A DNA stretch of 60,555 bases from a virus. Both the position numbers and the translations under genes were made by a program. The stretch lies in the IMG/VR virus record IMGVR_UViG_3300002835_000195, positions 1-60,555 of that record, one strand, 5' to 3'. Below the pieces are notes generated by a model. It saw nothing but the letters and a program-made list of their open reading frames with translations, was not told where the DNA came from and ran no database searches. Positions 23,280 through 33,950 of the stretch are shown here, in pieces; the first letter of the stretch is position 1, and the number at the start of each line of letters is the position of its first letter.

Positions 23280-25715
23280 ATGCCTGCCTATCTGAAAGCG
23301 TCAATCAAGCGGTCGTATGCTGAAGGCTTCCTGAACGAACTGGAACGCAACGATAACCAGTATTTTTTCTTTGCAGGAAAGCCCACAGCGTGGCAGACTA
23401 GTGGTGGCGACAACAGCCCACCAACCCCAGGAACAGCAGAGTATCCTGACAGCGATGAAAACGAACGCGAGATAATGCGTAACATTATTGGTTATAAGAA
23501 ACTGAATCCAAAAAATATCCTGTTTGCTCTGCCCCGCTACGAGTGGACAAGCGGAACAACTTATGACCAATACAGTGACCGTGAAGGCATGTTTGACACC
23601 GACGATCCCAAGATTTTTTATGTGATTACAGACGAAAACAACCTGTATAAGTGTTTAACTCGTCCAACCGTGGACGGAACCTATAACGGACAAGGCACAG
23701 CGTCTACAGTAAAACCAAGCGGAACGCTTACTACTCCCTTTACTCTTTCAGACGGGTACACATGGAAGTATTTGGCTACTGTTCGATCATCCGATCTGCC
23801 GTATGAGTTAACTGACTATATTCCCATTGATTTTGTGACCAGTAGAGACGACACCGAAACTACCAATCAGTACGCTGTTCAGGCTACAGCAGTTTCGGGA
23901 GAAATTACTCGTTTGGATTTCATAACAAACGGCGGTGTGTCTGCTGCTGTTTACAGCCAAACTGAAAAACGAGAAGGCACATCAAACCAGCCTATTCGCT
24001 TGGGAAGTTATACAGAAACAAGCAGTGGCGAAAAGGTTGTGTATATCCGAGCAGAAGACCGCTCAAATATTGAAACCCCAGGTAACAAGGCTGGATACAT
24101 TCTTCGCGTGGTTAACTCTACAACCAATCCGCAAACCATAAACAATTACGCGGTTATTACAGAAGGCGGCTATACTGGCAGCGGAAACAATTTAGTTTAT
24201 TTTAAAGTGCAAAACGACGCTTTGGATTTTACAGTTACCAATCCATCAGCGGGTGGAGTCGATTTTACGGCATTTGAAATCCTGCCACGAATCCGCATCA
24301 CAGGGGACGGAAGTGGTGCCTACGCATTCCCTGTAATGAATTCAGACAATACTATTGGTGGAGTTAATCTCATAAATCGCGGTGAGGACTATACACAAAC
24401 ATCAGTATTCGTCACTACATCCATTTCAACACAACCCACCAAAGTGCACCCAACCATTACAGCCGTACTAGCACCAAAAGGTGGACACGGCAGCAATATT
24501 CTTAAAGAACTGAATGTAAAGGATATTATTGTTATTATTGAGGTGTTAGAAGACGACGAAGACAAGTTTGTTGGTGGTGGCTCGTATCGTCAATTCGGAA
24601 TAGTAAAAAATCCTGTTCTAAATGACGGTTCTCAAACTGTTGCGGGATCTGCTGATCCGTATTACCGAGATGTTACACTTGTATACGATGGAACCGAAAC
24701 AAGTAGAACGCTAGACGGGTGGAAGACTAATGGTTTTAATGGTGGTATTAGAAACTTTATGTTTGGAACAGAGTCATCGGTTGGAGCAAAAATAGAGCAG
24801 TTAAAAGCAGTATCGGATATCAGTAACGAACGCAGACTAACAGTTAAAGTAAAAAATATTGGTGGAAACTATACCACATACCAGTCTCGTCCAAACGACC
24901 TAATACTGTCGTTTGCTTCGTCTGCTGATCTTTCTGGATTTATTACAGGAGAAACAGTAACACAAACCATACCTGCTGGCACAACTGTTGCGTCTTCAAA
25001 CCCAGGTCTGTCCGCAGGTATTTCTTACGGCTACGATATAAACACCGTGGGTGTGTTGATTTCCAAACAAACCAACAAACTAACAGTTAGAACACAACGC
25101 AATTCGTTTGTGAGTGGGTCTGTTAAAGTGATTGGTAGCAGAAGCGGTGCTTCTGCTGCACCATCGGGTGTTACACCCCGTTACGGAGAGTACGCATGGG
25201 TATACAATCCTACTACTAATTCTTTCGTAAACGAGGGTGGCGTATACGACCTGTTCCGAATTGTGGAAGTAGGTAGTCCGTATTTTGATCTGAACGAAAC
25301 TCCTGCGTATACTGGTCTTACCATTCTGTCTCTTGGAACAAGTGTTAGTGGTGCAACAGGTGGTATAGATGTGACCTCTGCTGCCCTGACTCAAAACTCA
25401 TTTTCAAATGGCGACTTTGTGCAACAAGGTTCAAGCGGTGACGCATTTGGCAACTACGCAAGTGGAACGGTTTACAATTGGGAATTTATAAATTCGTCCA
25501 GCGGTCGGTTGTATCTGGCAGATGTGTTTGGCAACTTTGCAAATGTTGCACAAAACGGCATAACTGGCAGCACTCTTGGTTCGTATATTGTTACTAGTAT
25601 ATCCTTGCCTGACATTGATCCAACCTCTGGTGAAATCATATACATAAACAATATACGCCCGATTTCACGAGTAAAGGGACAATCTGAAGAATTCCGTCTG
25701 CGATTAGGCTTCTAA
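23280..25715 (+). CDS. gp8: Baseplate wedge protein gp8 (enlarged)
   Basis: The 811-aa protein's N-terminal 170 residues carry the gp8 pattern of marine T4-like phages: NDNQYFFFAGKPTAWQTSGG, IIGYKKLNPKNILFALPRYEW, GTTYDQYSDREG and FYVITDENNLYKCL, YTWKYLATVRSSD. T4 gp8 (334 aa) forms part of the peripheral wedge and binds gp7 and gp10. Here about 450 extra residues of beta-rich sequence follow, so the protein probably also contributes to the outer baseplate rim. A GGAG precedes the ATG. Its neighbours, the gp7-like giant upstream and the DUF4815-type giant downstream, are plausible wedge partners. Confidence 0.72.
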   Translation: MPAYLKASIKRSYAEGFLNELERNDNQYFFFAGKPTAWQTSGGDNSPPTPGTAEYPDSDENEREIMRNIIGYKKLNPKNILFALPRYEWTSGTTYDQYSDREGMFDTDDPKIFYVITDENNLYKCLTRPTVDGTYNGQGTASTVKPSGTLTTPFTLSDGYTWKYLATVRSSDLPYELTDYIPIDFVTSRDDTETTNQYAVQATAVSGEITRLDFITNGGVSAAVYSQTEKREGTSNQPIRLGSYTETSSGEKVVYIRAEDRSNIETPGNKAGYILRVVNSTTNPQTINNYAVITEGGYTGSGNNLVYFKVQNDALDFTVTNPSAGGVDFTAFEILPRIRITGDGSGAYAFPVMNSDNTIGGVNLINRGEDYTQTSVFVTTSISTQPTKVHPTITAVLAPKGGHGSNILKELNVKDIIVIIEVLEDDEDKFVGGGSYRQFGIVKNPVLNDGSQTVAGSADPYYRDVTLVYDGTETSRTLDGWKTNGFNGGIRNFMFGTESSVGAKIEQLKAVSDISNERRLTVKVKNIGGNYTTYQSRPNDLILSFASSADLSGFITGETVTQTIPAGTTVASSNPGLSAGISYGYDINTVGVLISKQTNKLTVRTQRNSFVSGSVKVIGSRSGASAAPSGVTPRYGEYAWVYNPTTNSFVNEGGVYDLFRIVEVGSPYFDLNETPAYTGLTILSLGTSVSGATGGIDVTSAALTQNSFSNGDFVQQGSSGDAFGNYASGTVYNWEFINSSSGRLYLADVFGNFANVAQNGITGSTLGSYIVTSISLPDIDPTSGEIIYINNIRPISRVKGQSEEFRLRLGF

Positions 25716-25725
25716 AGAGGAAACA

Positions 25726-28700
25726 ATGGCTTACGATCCAAGTATCTTCAATATCAATCCGTATTACGACGATTACGATCCCGCCAAGGCTTTTCTCCGA
25801 GTGCTTTTCAAGCCAGGTTACGCGGTTCAAGCCCGTGAACTGACCCAAATCCAGTCTATTCTTCAGGATCAGGTTTCACAGATTGGCGACCATCTGTTCA
25901 AGGACGGTTCGCGTATTGTGGGTGGTGGCATTAGCGTTCGTAATACCAATTACCTTATGATCCAGCCTGATGTGGCAGGACTAACAGATATTAGTGATTA
26001 CTCTTTTGTACTGAACGCAACCGTAAAGTTTGGAGAAGGTGCAAGCGGAGCACAGCCTGAAGCCCGTGTGGTTCACTATATTGAACCAGATTCCACAGAC
26101 GGAAATCTGATTCTTATCCTAGACTATATTTCAGGATCACAATTCAATACTGGTTCAAATATTAGTCTTACAACAGACGCAGAAGTTCCTGTTCAATACA
26201 CATTGACTCCTGAAACCGATTCTTGGGCAGCAGGATCGTGTAAGTTGGTGTCTGTCAATGATGGAATTTTCTATGTTGACGGGTTCTTTGTTCGTAATCA
26301 ACAGCAGTACTATGTTCCTTTTCGAACAGTTGCCGTTAGTGCAACTGTTTCCCGTAGAGATTTTGAATACGGAACCGCATATGCGGATCTAAACGCCAAA
26401 GTTGGTTTTGCTATTACTCGTGATTCTATTACCGAATCAGAGGACTCGTCGCTGCGTGATCCTGCTATTGGTTCGTACAACTACAATGCTCCTGGGGCTG
26501 ATCGTTTCAAGATTGACCTTGTGTTGGATCAAAAAGATCTGCTATCGGTTCCAGACAATTTTGTTGAATTGTTGCGGTTTGAAAACGGCAGAATTACTCG
26601 CAAGGTTGAGCGTGTAACCTATGGAGAAATTGAAAAAACACTGTCTCGCAGAACATACGACGAGTCAGGATCGTATATTGTTAAGCCTTTTGAGGTGAGT
26701 GTTTCTTTGACAGGAACCACTCTTGAATACACCTTCGGAAAAGGCAAGGCGTATGTTCAGGGATACGAATTAGACTCACAGTATCCACAAAAGGTAAGTG
26801 TTCCCGCTGCACGAACCACACAGACTGAAACTGATCTGTTGTTCCCGTTTGCGAGTGGAAACTGGGTTGGAGTGTGTGCTGGTTTTGATACTGATACCCT
26901 TGCTTCTTTTGGTACAACATTCAACAACAATATTGGAACCACATTAAATAACGGTTCTGCTGAAGTATATTTTAGAAATACAAACAAAGCAGTAATTGGT
27001 CAGGCAAAATTGCACGGACTGATTCCATTTGGATTTGTTAACTCTGCAAGCGGATTGACTCGTGGTCACTACAAGATGTACCTATATGGAGTTTGCGCTG
27101 GTTCAGTTATTGCAGGTGCTTCTAGTGCAGTAGTAATGCCAAGTGGTGCTCTAGTAAACAGCGGAAGAACTCTTGCTGTGTTTGGTGCATGTGGTGCAAA
27201 CGCAGTATTTTCTCTTAACGGTGGAGACGCACTTCCTCTTGTTTACGATATAAAACCTGGATATGGTATTTCAGGATTCACCAAAGTTGAATTTTATACT
27301 AAAGTTGTAAGCAACGATATAACTCCGTCGTTTACATCAACCACTACCCCAATCACTTATACAGTAACTCCGTCTAGTAATTTTACAAACACTATTCCTA
27401 GTGCAACAAATTACGGAATGCTTGGATTTTTTAATTACGGAGCCGCTGGAACAAATAACGCAGCAGATGTTCAGCAGATAACCTTGTTATCGTCTAGTGG
27501 TTTAAATGGAACCACAGCACAAGCGTATAGTCCAGGTCATAGCACAAGCATGACAGGAATTACTGTGTCTTCTGACGGTTCTTCGAATCTTGTTTTGAGT
27601 ATTCCAGGAAGTGCTAATCCTGTAGGATTTACTGCTGCTCCTGTGAAAATGATTTTGCCTTTGAAATATTCTTTGGACGCAACCAGACTATCAACAAACG
27701 CATCATCAAATATTAGAACCAAAACCACTACAGCATTTACTCACACCACCAACAATGTTGCTAGCAATTCTGCTATCAGAGGCGGAAGAAAATACATCCA
27801 ACTTCCACATTGGGATGTGTATTCTATTAGTGGAATCAGCATGGGGACTTCAGATGTCACTTCTTGGTTTGAATTGGATGACGGTCAGCGAGAAGACTAT
27901 TACGATTATTCCAGAGTGTTTGTGAAATCTGAAAAGCAAAATTCTTTAACTTCTGGTGCTTCTTTCCGTGTTAGTTACAACTATTTCTTGCACGGTGGGC
28001 TGACATTTGCACCATTCGTTGGCGCAAACTCTTATATCGGAGTGAACTACAGCCACATTCCGCTGTACACTAATTCAAGAACAGGCAAGACCATATCTCT
28101 AGCAAACGCAATTGATTTCCGCCACTCTGGCCCAACTGCATCTGATCCACTTGCAAAACCGTATGGACTATTTGAGTTTGGTTCTGCTCTTGCAAATACC
28201 ATAGTTTCGTACAACCACTATCTGCCAAGAATAGACAAGATTAAACTAAAGGTAAACCCGTCAAACGGTGCTCCGTTATTTGTGGTTGAACAAGGACAGC
28301 CCGATCTTGTTCCTGTTGCACCGCCAGACACAGACGATGCTATTACTCTGTATACTGCACTTGTGCCTGCATATACTCACAAGGCATCAGATATTGTACT
28401 GACACCATACGACAACCACCGCTACACAATGGCAGATATTGGAAAAATTGAGAAGCGTGTGGACGATGTGGAAACTTTTGCAACCTTGTCTGCATCTGAA
28501 GTTGAACTTGAAGGCAAATCACTTCTCACATACGCAAGAGCCATTGGTTCGTCTATTACAGTAGAACCAGTCAAGACATCTCTGTATGTGGACGAATTCA
28601 ACGGACACAACTCGGGTGATGTTTCAAGCGATGAACACATTTGCTCTGTGGATTACGAATACGGCGAATTGCGTCCATTTTTCTTGTCGTATCCTGTTTC

Positions 28701-30828
28701 ACTTGGAACACACACCACTAATCCGTCTATTGCTCTGTCTTCTGATGGACTGTGCACACTGGCATACGGAGTAACTGCTCACACACAAAATCTTGGATAC
28801 ACTAAGACAGTTAAGCCCAATCCAACAAACACCACTAATTGGTTAGGGTTCTTGACTGCTTCCAAGACCATAGAAACAGTTTGGGACACCTCGTATCGTC
28901 CTCTTACCAAGACTAATGCTCTTGGAGAAAACGATAACTGGATTTCTTCTGATGCGTATGATCGTCGTGGCTTTGGAACCCAATGGAACGATTGGGAAAG
29001 CATGTGGACAGGTATAGAGACTCGTCAAGAAGAAAACGATACTCTACAACGAGCCATTCTTGAACTTCCTCGTTCTGCTTCTCCGTCTGCTGTTGCCTCT
29101 GTGGACTCTGGAAATCCGTCAATAGGTGTTGGTCGCAGAATTGACGCAACAACCAGCGAAAAAATGATGGGATACGCCAAGTCCAAGCGACTCAAGAATC
29201 GTATTAAAGAAACGGTAGAGAGTCGTGTAGTAGACAAGAGCGTGCTTCCGTACATTTCAACACAATCAGTTTCAGTAACAGCACACGGATTAAAGCCAAA
29301 CGCCACCAATCTTTCTGTTTTCTTTGATGGTGTGTCTTTGGCAGGTGGTGTTGGTGCTGGAATTTCTGCTGACAAATACGGAAGCGTTTCTACCTCGTTT
29401 ACCATTCCTGCTGGACGCTTTACGGTTGGCGAAAAACTGATTCGTATTAGCGACTCTTTTGATCCACAGAACGCATCAACCGCTGCTGAAACAATTTTCT
29501 ATGCAGTTGGCACTCTTGCGAAACGCGATTCGGGGTCGTATTCAACTCGTCCTCCTGAACTGCGTCGTCAAAGTGTTACTAGTGATGGAGTAATCAAGAC
29601 ACCTTTCAACCGAGATGTGTCATACGATAGCAATACAAATACTGTTGACAACAACCAGTGGTCTGACCCGCTGTGTCAAACTTTTATTGTGGACAAGAAA
29701 ACATATCCTGATGGGCTGTTCTTGTCTAGTGTTGATCTGTTCTTTGCCAAAGCAGACACTTTGCTGCCAGTAACAGTACAGATTCGTCCAACCGTTAATG
29801 GGTATCCGTCTCCGTCTGTGGTTCTTCCGTTCTCCACAGTAACCAAGATGCCGTCTGCGGTAACTGTTGATTCAAATAACGGAAACCCAGTAGCAACCAC
29901 ATTCACATTTAGCAGCCCTGTGTATCTTGAACCTGGGGAGTACGCTATTGCTGTGGTCACAAACAGCGGCAAGTACGAACTGTACGCATCTGACACCTCT
30001 CTAAATACCACATCGGGCGGACGGGCAGGAAACAATGCAACGGTAGGCACTCTGTATCTTCCGCAGAACACAAGCACATGGGTTGCAGACAATGCCACAG
30101 ATATTGCTTTCCGTGTTAATCGTTGTGCGTTTACCACAAACAGCGGAACTCTTCAGTACTCAAACACTTCAGGATGGGGAAGTGGAAGCATTGAAATTGC
30201 AAAAATTTGTACCAACGAAATAGTTCCTATTGGGTGTGCTGTTTCCCGAACCATTGATGGTGTGTCTGTAAAGAACTGCCAAAACACTTATTTTACTGCC
30301 GCAAAAACCGCTTTGCCCGTACTGTTTACCCTTACACGAGGCACAAGCGATGCGGTGTCTCCTGCTGTTGATGTTGGCACATTTGCTGGATATGCAGTAA
30401 CCATGTATTTGGGTACACAGCCGTCTACTGGAGCACCGTATTCCACATCTTCATATGTGTCCCGTGCTGTGGTGTTACCACAAGACGCAACCTCTAATGG
30501 AATATTTGTGTATACAAACGCGGTTATACCACAAGGTGCCACCGTAAACTTGTACTGCAAGTATTCGTCCTCTGGTGAAAGTGGACTGTTCCAATCCCAG
30601 TGGCGACCCCTTGTGCGGGTAAATCCCCTGTTTACCAGTTCAACAGAAGCAGATTTCCGAGAAGCAGTATACGGAATAACTGGTCCAAATGTTGCACCCA
30701 TTACTGGCTTGAGCGGAGGCATCAATTCGTATCAAATCAAGGCAGAGTTCTTGGCTGCAAGCGGGTCTAACACACCGTATTCCAAGACTCCTGCCCTAAA
30801 GAATATTCGTGTGGTAACTTGGAGGTAA
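25726..30828 (+). CDS. DUF4815-type giant baseplate/tail structural protein
   Basis: At 1700 aa this is the largest protein in the window. The N-terminus, FNINPYYDDYDPAKAFLRVL followed by FKPGYAVQARELTQIQSILQ and QVSQIGDHLFKDGSRIVGGG, is the hallmark of the DUF4815-containing structural proteins of marine T4-like phages. A helical region near 900-960 (KIEKRVDDVETFATLSASEVELEGKSL) and another near 1100-1150 (WNDWESMWTG) alternate with beta domains. The C-terminal 350 residues include a domain for receptor or protein contact (QTFIVDKKTYPDGLFLSSVD). It is likely attached to the baseplate rim in the gp10 position. The exact role is unknown. GAGG lies before the ATG and it follows gp8 by 10 bp. 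Confidence 0.72.
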   Translation: MAYDPSIFNINPYYDDYDPAKAFLRVLFKPGYAVQARELTQIQSILQDQVSQIGDHLFKDGSRIVGGGISVRNTNYLMIQPDVAGLTDISDYSFVLNATVKFGEGASGAQPEARVVHYIEPDSTDGNLILILDYISGSQFNTGSNISLTTDAEVPVQYTLTPETDSWAAGSCKLVSVNDGIFYVDGFFVRNQQQYYVPFRTVAVSATVSRRDFEYGTAYADLNAKVGFAITRDSITESEDSSLRDPAIGSYNYNAPGADRFKIDLVLDQKDLLSVPDNFVELLRFENGRITRKVERVTYGEIEKTLSRRTYDESGSYIVKPFEVSVSLTGTTLEYTFGKGKAYVQGYELDSQYPQKVSVPAARTTQTETDLLFPFASGNWVGVCAGFDTDTLASFGTTFNNNIGTTLNNGSAEVYFRNTNKAVIGQAKLHGLIPFGFVNSASGLTRGHYKMYLYGVCAGSVIAGASSAVVMPSGALVNSGRTLAVFGACGANAVFSLNGGDALPLVYDIKPGYGISGFTKVEFYTKVVSNDITPSFTSTTTPITYTVTPSSNFTNTIPSATNYGMLGFFNYGAAGTNNAADVQQITLLSSSGLNGTTAQAYSPGHSTSMTGITVSSDGSSNLVLSIPGSANPVGFTAAPVKMILPLKYSLDATRLSTNASSNIRTKTTTAFTHTTNNVASNSAIRGGRKYIQLPHWDVYSISGISMGTSDVTSWFELDDGQREDYYDYSRVFVKSEKQNSLTSGASFRVSYNYFLHGGLTFAPFVGANSYIGVNYSHIPLYTNSRTGKTISLANAIDFRHSGPTASDPLAKPYGLFEFGSALANTIVSYNHYLPRIDKIKLKVNPSNGAPLFVVEQGQPDLVPVAPPDTDDAITLYTALVPAYTHKASDIVLTPYDNHRYTMADIGKIEKRVDDVETFATLSASEVELEGKSLLTYARAIGSSITVEPVKTSLYVDEFNGHNSGDVSSDEHICSVDYEYGELRPFFLSYPVSLGTHTTNPSIALSSDGLCTLAYGVTAHTQNLGYTKTVKPNPTNTTNWLGFLTASKTIETVWDTSYRPLTKTNALGENDNWISSDAYDRRGFGTQWNDWESMWTGIETRQEENDTLQRAILELPRSASPSAVASVDSGNPSIGVGRRIDATTSEKMMGYAKSKRLKNRIKETVESRVVDKSVLPYISTQSVSVTAHGLKPNATNLSVFFDGVSLAGGVGAGISADKYGSVSTSFTIPAGRFTVGEKLIRISDSFDPQNASTAAETIFYAVGTLAKRDSGSYSTRPPELRRQSVTSDGVIKTPFNRDVSYDSNTNTVDNNQWSDPLCQTFIVDKKTYPDGLFLSSVDLFFAKADTLLPVTVQIRPTVNGYPSPSVVLPFSTVTKMPSAVTVDSNNGNPVATTFTFSSPVYLEPGEYAIAVVTNSGKYELYASDTSLNTTSGGRAGNNATVGTLYLPQNTSTWVADNATDIAFRVNRCAFTTNSGTLQYSNTSGWGSGSIEIAKICTNEIVPIGCAVSRTIDGVSVKNCQNTYFTAAKTALPVLFTLTRGTSDAVSPAVDVGTFAGYAVTMYLGTQPSTGAPYSTSSYVSRAVVLPQDATSNGIFVYTNAVIPQGATVNLYCKYSSSGESGLFQSQWRPLVRVNPLFTSSTEADFREAVYGITGPNVAPITGLSGGINSYQIKAEFLAASGSNTPYSKTPALKNIRVVTWR

Positions 30829-30829
30829 C

Positions 30830-31039
30830 ATGAGCAGTCGGTATGTGCGTGACCCCCAAACAGGGGCATTATATTTGAAAGATCGGGATGTGCTAGCCGT
30901 GCGAGCACACCAAGAAACCGTGGAGATGACTGTACAGGCTTTACAAGATCAGATAAATACATTGAACGCTAGGCTATCGCAACTTGAATCTGCATTGAGC
31001 ACAGGAACCCTATGGCAGCAAACACAGGACCAGACCTAA
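30830..31039 (+). CDS. Small coiled-coil protein
   Basis: This 69-aa protein has an N-terminal segment YVRDPQTGALYLKDRDVLAV that resembles a short beta hairpin. Residues 30-60 (VEMTVQALQDQINTLNARLS) have a clear heptad pattern, so it should form a parallel coiled coil. It is squeezed between two giant structural genes, starts 2 bp after the previous stop and overlaps the next start by 28 bp. A trimerisation or linker factor for fibre attachment would fit, but there is no family match. Confidence 0.55.
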   Translation: MSSRYVRDPQTGALYLKDRDVLAVRAHQETVEMTVQALQDQINTLNARLSQLESALSTGTLWQQTQDQT

Positions 31040-33900
31040 ACACCTACAGCATTCCAGAAGTGGCACTTGGCGACACCTTCAATACATGGAGGGATGTTAC
31101 CAATACTGGCGTATACAAACTAAACAAACTCAAGATTTACGAAGGAGTTTCGTCGTCTTCAGTTGATATTACTGTGGCTGCGGGTGGAACTCTTTCTGCT
31201 GCTATTGCGGATAATGTAAACAAAGGTGTTACATTCATTCAGCCTGTGACCTTCCAAAGCGGTGTAACCTTTAACGGAAATGTTACTTTTAATGCAGACA
31301 CATTCACAGTAAACGCAAATATTGTCACTATTGACGACTACTCTCTTGTGCTTGGCGACACTGCTGCGGGTTCAACAGACACAAAAATTAACGCAGCAGG
31401 TGGTGGTGGTCTGCTTATAAATCGTGGAACCAGTGGTACAACCGCAGAGTGGCTGTGGAAAACCACACAAGTTCACGGGCTTACTGGTGTGTGGCAAGCC
31501 AACGCACACATTGGTATTAGCGGTGCCACTTTTGGCATCTACCCCAATCAAGGCGGTATTCTGCCTGTTCACGGCAGCGGTATTCGTTTGGACGGTGGCA
31601 GCACAAGCGATCACGGGTTGCTTGTTGAATTGACTTCTAGTGGCGTTGCAGGCACCACAAGCAACCGCTCCATCCAGTTTGAGCGGTATTCGCCAGCAGG
31701 TGCCACCGTGTTCATGGAAGTTTTGAGTGGAACCACATACGGCAACCGACCGTTTGTAAACATTTCTGATGGTGCAAACCGCAAGACCATTACACAAGTA
31801 GCACACACCTTTGTGTTTGGTACTCCTGTTCGTTTTGATAAAGTTGCCAACAACTATGCAGCAGCACAAGCATCAGACACAGAGAGTGCAGAAGTTGTGG
31901 GAATTGTGTCCAAAGTTATAGACGCAGATTCCTTTGAACTAACCTTTATTGGTGAGATTTTTGGTGATTTTGCCCCAATCAACACATCAGGCACGAGTCT
32001 TGTTGCTGGAACAGTGTACTATCTCTCTCCAGGAACTCCTGGAATCATTACTCCTGTTCAGCCTACAAGTCCTGGAACTGTGCATAAAGCCGTGTTGATT
32101 GCCACAGGAACCGCTTCTGCCATTGTGTTGCCGTTTACTGGTGGATTGCTGGCTTCACCCATTCAAATTGCTTCGTCTTCATCAGTAGCAACGCGAATAG
32201 TACAACTCAACACCTTTAAAGCGGGTGACATTGTACGGTTTAAGGCGTATCCGAGTGGTGTTACCCTGTCGTATAAACCAACCGTAGGTGCAACTGCTGA
32301 AGCAAACTACTCTGATGGAATCTATGTAAAGGCACAGGCAAACACCCCTGAAGAAGCAGAAATTGCAGGAATGGTTATTGCGGTTGGAGCCACCAACGGC
32401 ATTAACGACTCGTTCGATGTGCTCATGGACGGTTTCTTTACCGTACCTTCGTGGAGTTCTCCGTACAGCACTCTAACTCCTGGAACCGTGTACTTCTTGA
32501 ACACAGGCTGTGCAGGCACAACAGGTTCGTTTGAGAGTGGTGTGTCTTCACTTACCTCTACTCCACCGTCAACCGAAGGCACAGTTCGTAAGCCCATGCT
32601 TATGGCAACAAGTGCTTTGAGTGGCTACTTGTTCTCGTATCGTGGCGATGTGCGTGGTGCTGCTGTTGGCATTAGTTACGCCAATCTTGCCAACTTCTTG
32701 GTTAGTGATATTTCTGATGGAATTAGTGGCGATCTAAAGATTGGAGTGTACGACGGCAACACCAACGGCAGAGAAGCCGTCCGTATTGCCGCAGGTGTGG
32801 GCAAATTTGCTACCAGTGTTGGTGTTACAGGATATGTGGGTGTTGGTGGTGGGTGGACACCCTTTACAACGGCTAACAGCAACAACCGAATCTTGGCTCC
32901 TCTTGATGTGCGTGGCGAGATACGAGTAGGCGTAACAGTTGATTCAACACCACAAGGACGCGACTTGTTGGTGTCTCGGTATACTGGTGACAGTGTGTCT
33001 ATCAACGGCACTACTTCTGCTGCTGTGAATGTTATTAGTACTCGCTACTTGTCGTCTAGTCTTGCTTTGGGACACGGTGTGCGGTCTGCGGTGGGGTCTG
33101 ACGGGTGGATAAGCAGCCTGCCTAATTCTGTGAGCACCGCTAGAAGTGCACTGGTTGTGGGTTTGAGTGGCAGCGATCCTGCACTTGTGTGGAAAACTGC
33201 TCCTACTGGTTCAACGGCTTTGGGTAGTGCTGTTACCTTGACTGATGCGTTTAGCATTGTGGGTAGTACTGCAAGTTTTGCTGGTGATGTTGGAATTGGA
33301 ACCAACACTCCTGCCATAAAATTGGATATAGTTGAAACTGTTGCTCTCAAGCAAGCACAAATACAATTCGCTAATACTGCTTCTGGTGGAAACGCACAAA
33401 TAGGTCACGATTTGAATGGTGATATGTATTTGTATGAAACTGCTACGAAGAATATGAGAATCGGTACGAATAATACAGAAAGACTGCGTATTACATCTGA
33501 TGGAAAAGTGGGAATTGCTAATGCGTCTCCTGCTGTTGCTCTAGACATTACTGGTGAGGCTCGTTCGTCCACATCTACTACCTCTAGTTCAAACGCCAAA
33601 ACGCTGACCACGAAGGATTATGTGGACAGTAAAGATATTGGTGTTGGTCAAACATGGCAGAATGTTGCTGCTAGTAGAAGTACTGGTACAACCTACACCA
33701 ATACCACTGGTAAACCCATAATGTTAGCAATTAATTTTAGTACAGCAGGTGCAATTACAGTGGGCGGTGTTTTAGTTGGAAATTTTGGAGTAATTACAGG
33801 TCTACGAGTCTCTTTATATGCAATAGTTCCTGTTGATGCTAATTATGTTGTTTCAATTCCCAATGGGGGAATAGTTGAGGGTTGGTCGGAACTACGGTAA
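31012..33900 (+). CDS. Tail fibre / virion structural protein with GIGT repeats
   Basis: The 962-aa protein opens with EVALGDTFNTWRDVTNTGVYKLNKLKI, then VTFNGNVTFNADTFTVNANIVTIDDYSLVLGD, a pattern typical of fibre proteins of marine T4-like phages. Two copies of a small module (AEVVGIVSKVIDADSFELTF and AEIAGMVIAVGATN) also occur in the next protein. Near 750-860 are fibre repeats of the form VGIGTNTPAIKLDI and SDGKVGIANASPAVALDI. The C-terminal 80 residues form a compact hydrophobic tip beginning VAASRSTGTTYTNTTGKP. I chose the ATG at 31012 because AGGA lies five bases upstream and it overlaps the coiled-coil gene. Confidence 0.7.
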   Translation: MAANTGPDLNTYSIPEVALGDTFNTWRDVTNTGVYKLNKLKIYEGVSSSSVDITVAAGGTLSAAIADNVNKGVTFIQPVTFQSGVTFNGNVTFNADTFTVNANIVTIDDYSLVLGDTAAGSTDTKINAAGGGGLLINRGTSGTTAEWLWKTTQVHGLTGVWQANAHIGISGATFGIYPNQGGILPVHGSGIRLDGGSTSDHGLLVELTSSGVAGTTSNRSIQFERYSPAGATVFMEVLSGTTYGNRPFVNISDGANRKTITQVAHTFVFGTPVRFDKVANNYAAAQASDTESAEVVGIVSKVIDADSFELTFIGEIFGDFAPINTSGTSLVAGTVYYLSPGTPGIITPVQPTSPGTVHKAVLIATGTASAIVLPFTGGLLASPIQIASSSSVATRIVQLNTFKAGDIVRFKAYPSGVTLSYKPTVGATAEANYSDGIYVKAQANTPEEAEIAGMVIAVGATNGINDSFDVLMDGFFTVPSWSSPYSTLTPGTVYFLNTGCAGTTGSFESGVSSLTSTPPSTEGTVRKPMLMATSALSGYLFSYRGDVRGAAVGISYANLANFLVSDISDGISGDLKIGVYDGNTNGREAVRIAAGVGKFATSVGVTGYVGVGGGWTPFTTANSNNRILAPLDVRGEIRVGVTVDSTPQGRDLLVSRYTGDSVSINGTTSAAVNVISTRYLSSSLALGHGVRSAVGSDGWISSLPNSVSTARSALVVGLSGSDPALVWKTAPTGSTALGSAVTLTDAFSIVGSTASFAGDVGIGTNTPAIKLDIVETVALKQAQIQFANTASGGNAQIGHDLNGDMYLYETATKNMRIGTNNTERLRITSDGKVGIANASPAVALDITGEARSSTSTTSSSNAKTLTTKDYVDSKDIGVGQTWQNVAASRSTGTTYTNTTGKPIMLAINFSTAGAITVGGVLVGNFGVITGLRVSLYAIVPVDANYVVSIPNGGIVEGWSELR

Positions 33901-33918
33901 ACTGTTATCAAAGGTAAT

Positions 33919-33950
33919 CACACATGGGATCATCACTAGTACTAACAGGC
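33919..33950 (+). repeat. 32-bp direct repeat, copy 1 (start of collar-fibre gene)
   Basis: The sequence from cacacatgggatcatcacta onward is repeated exactly at 36209-36240. This copy covers the start codon and first nine codons of the collar-domain fibre gene. Confidence 0.97.

Noticed and set aside
29998-30005. CTAAATAC inside the 1700-aa gene
   Set aside because: It lies in the middle of coding sequence with no nearby start, so chance is likely.
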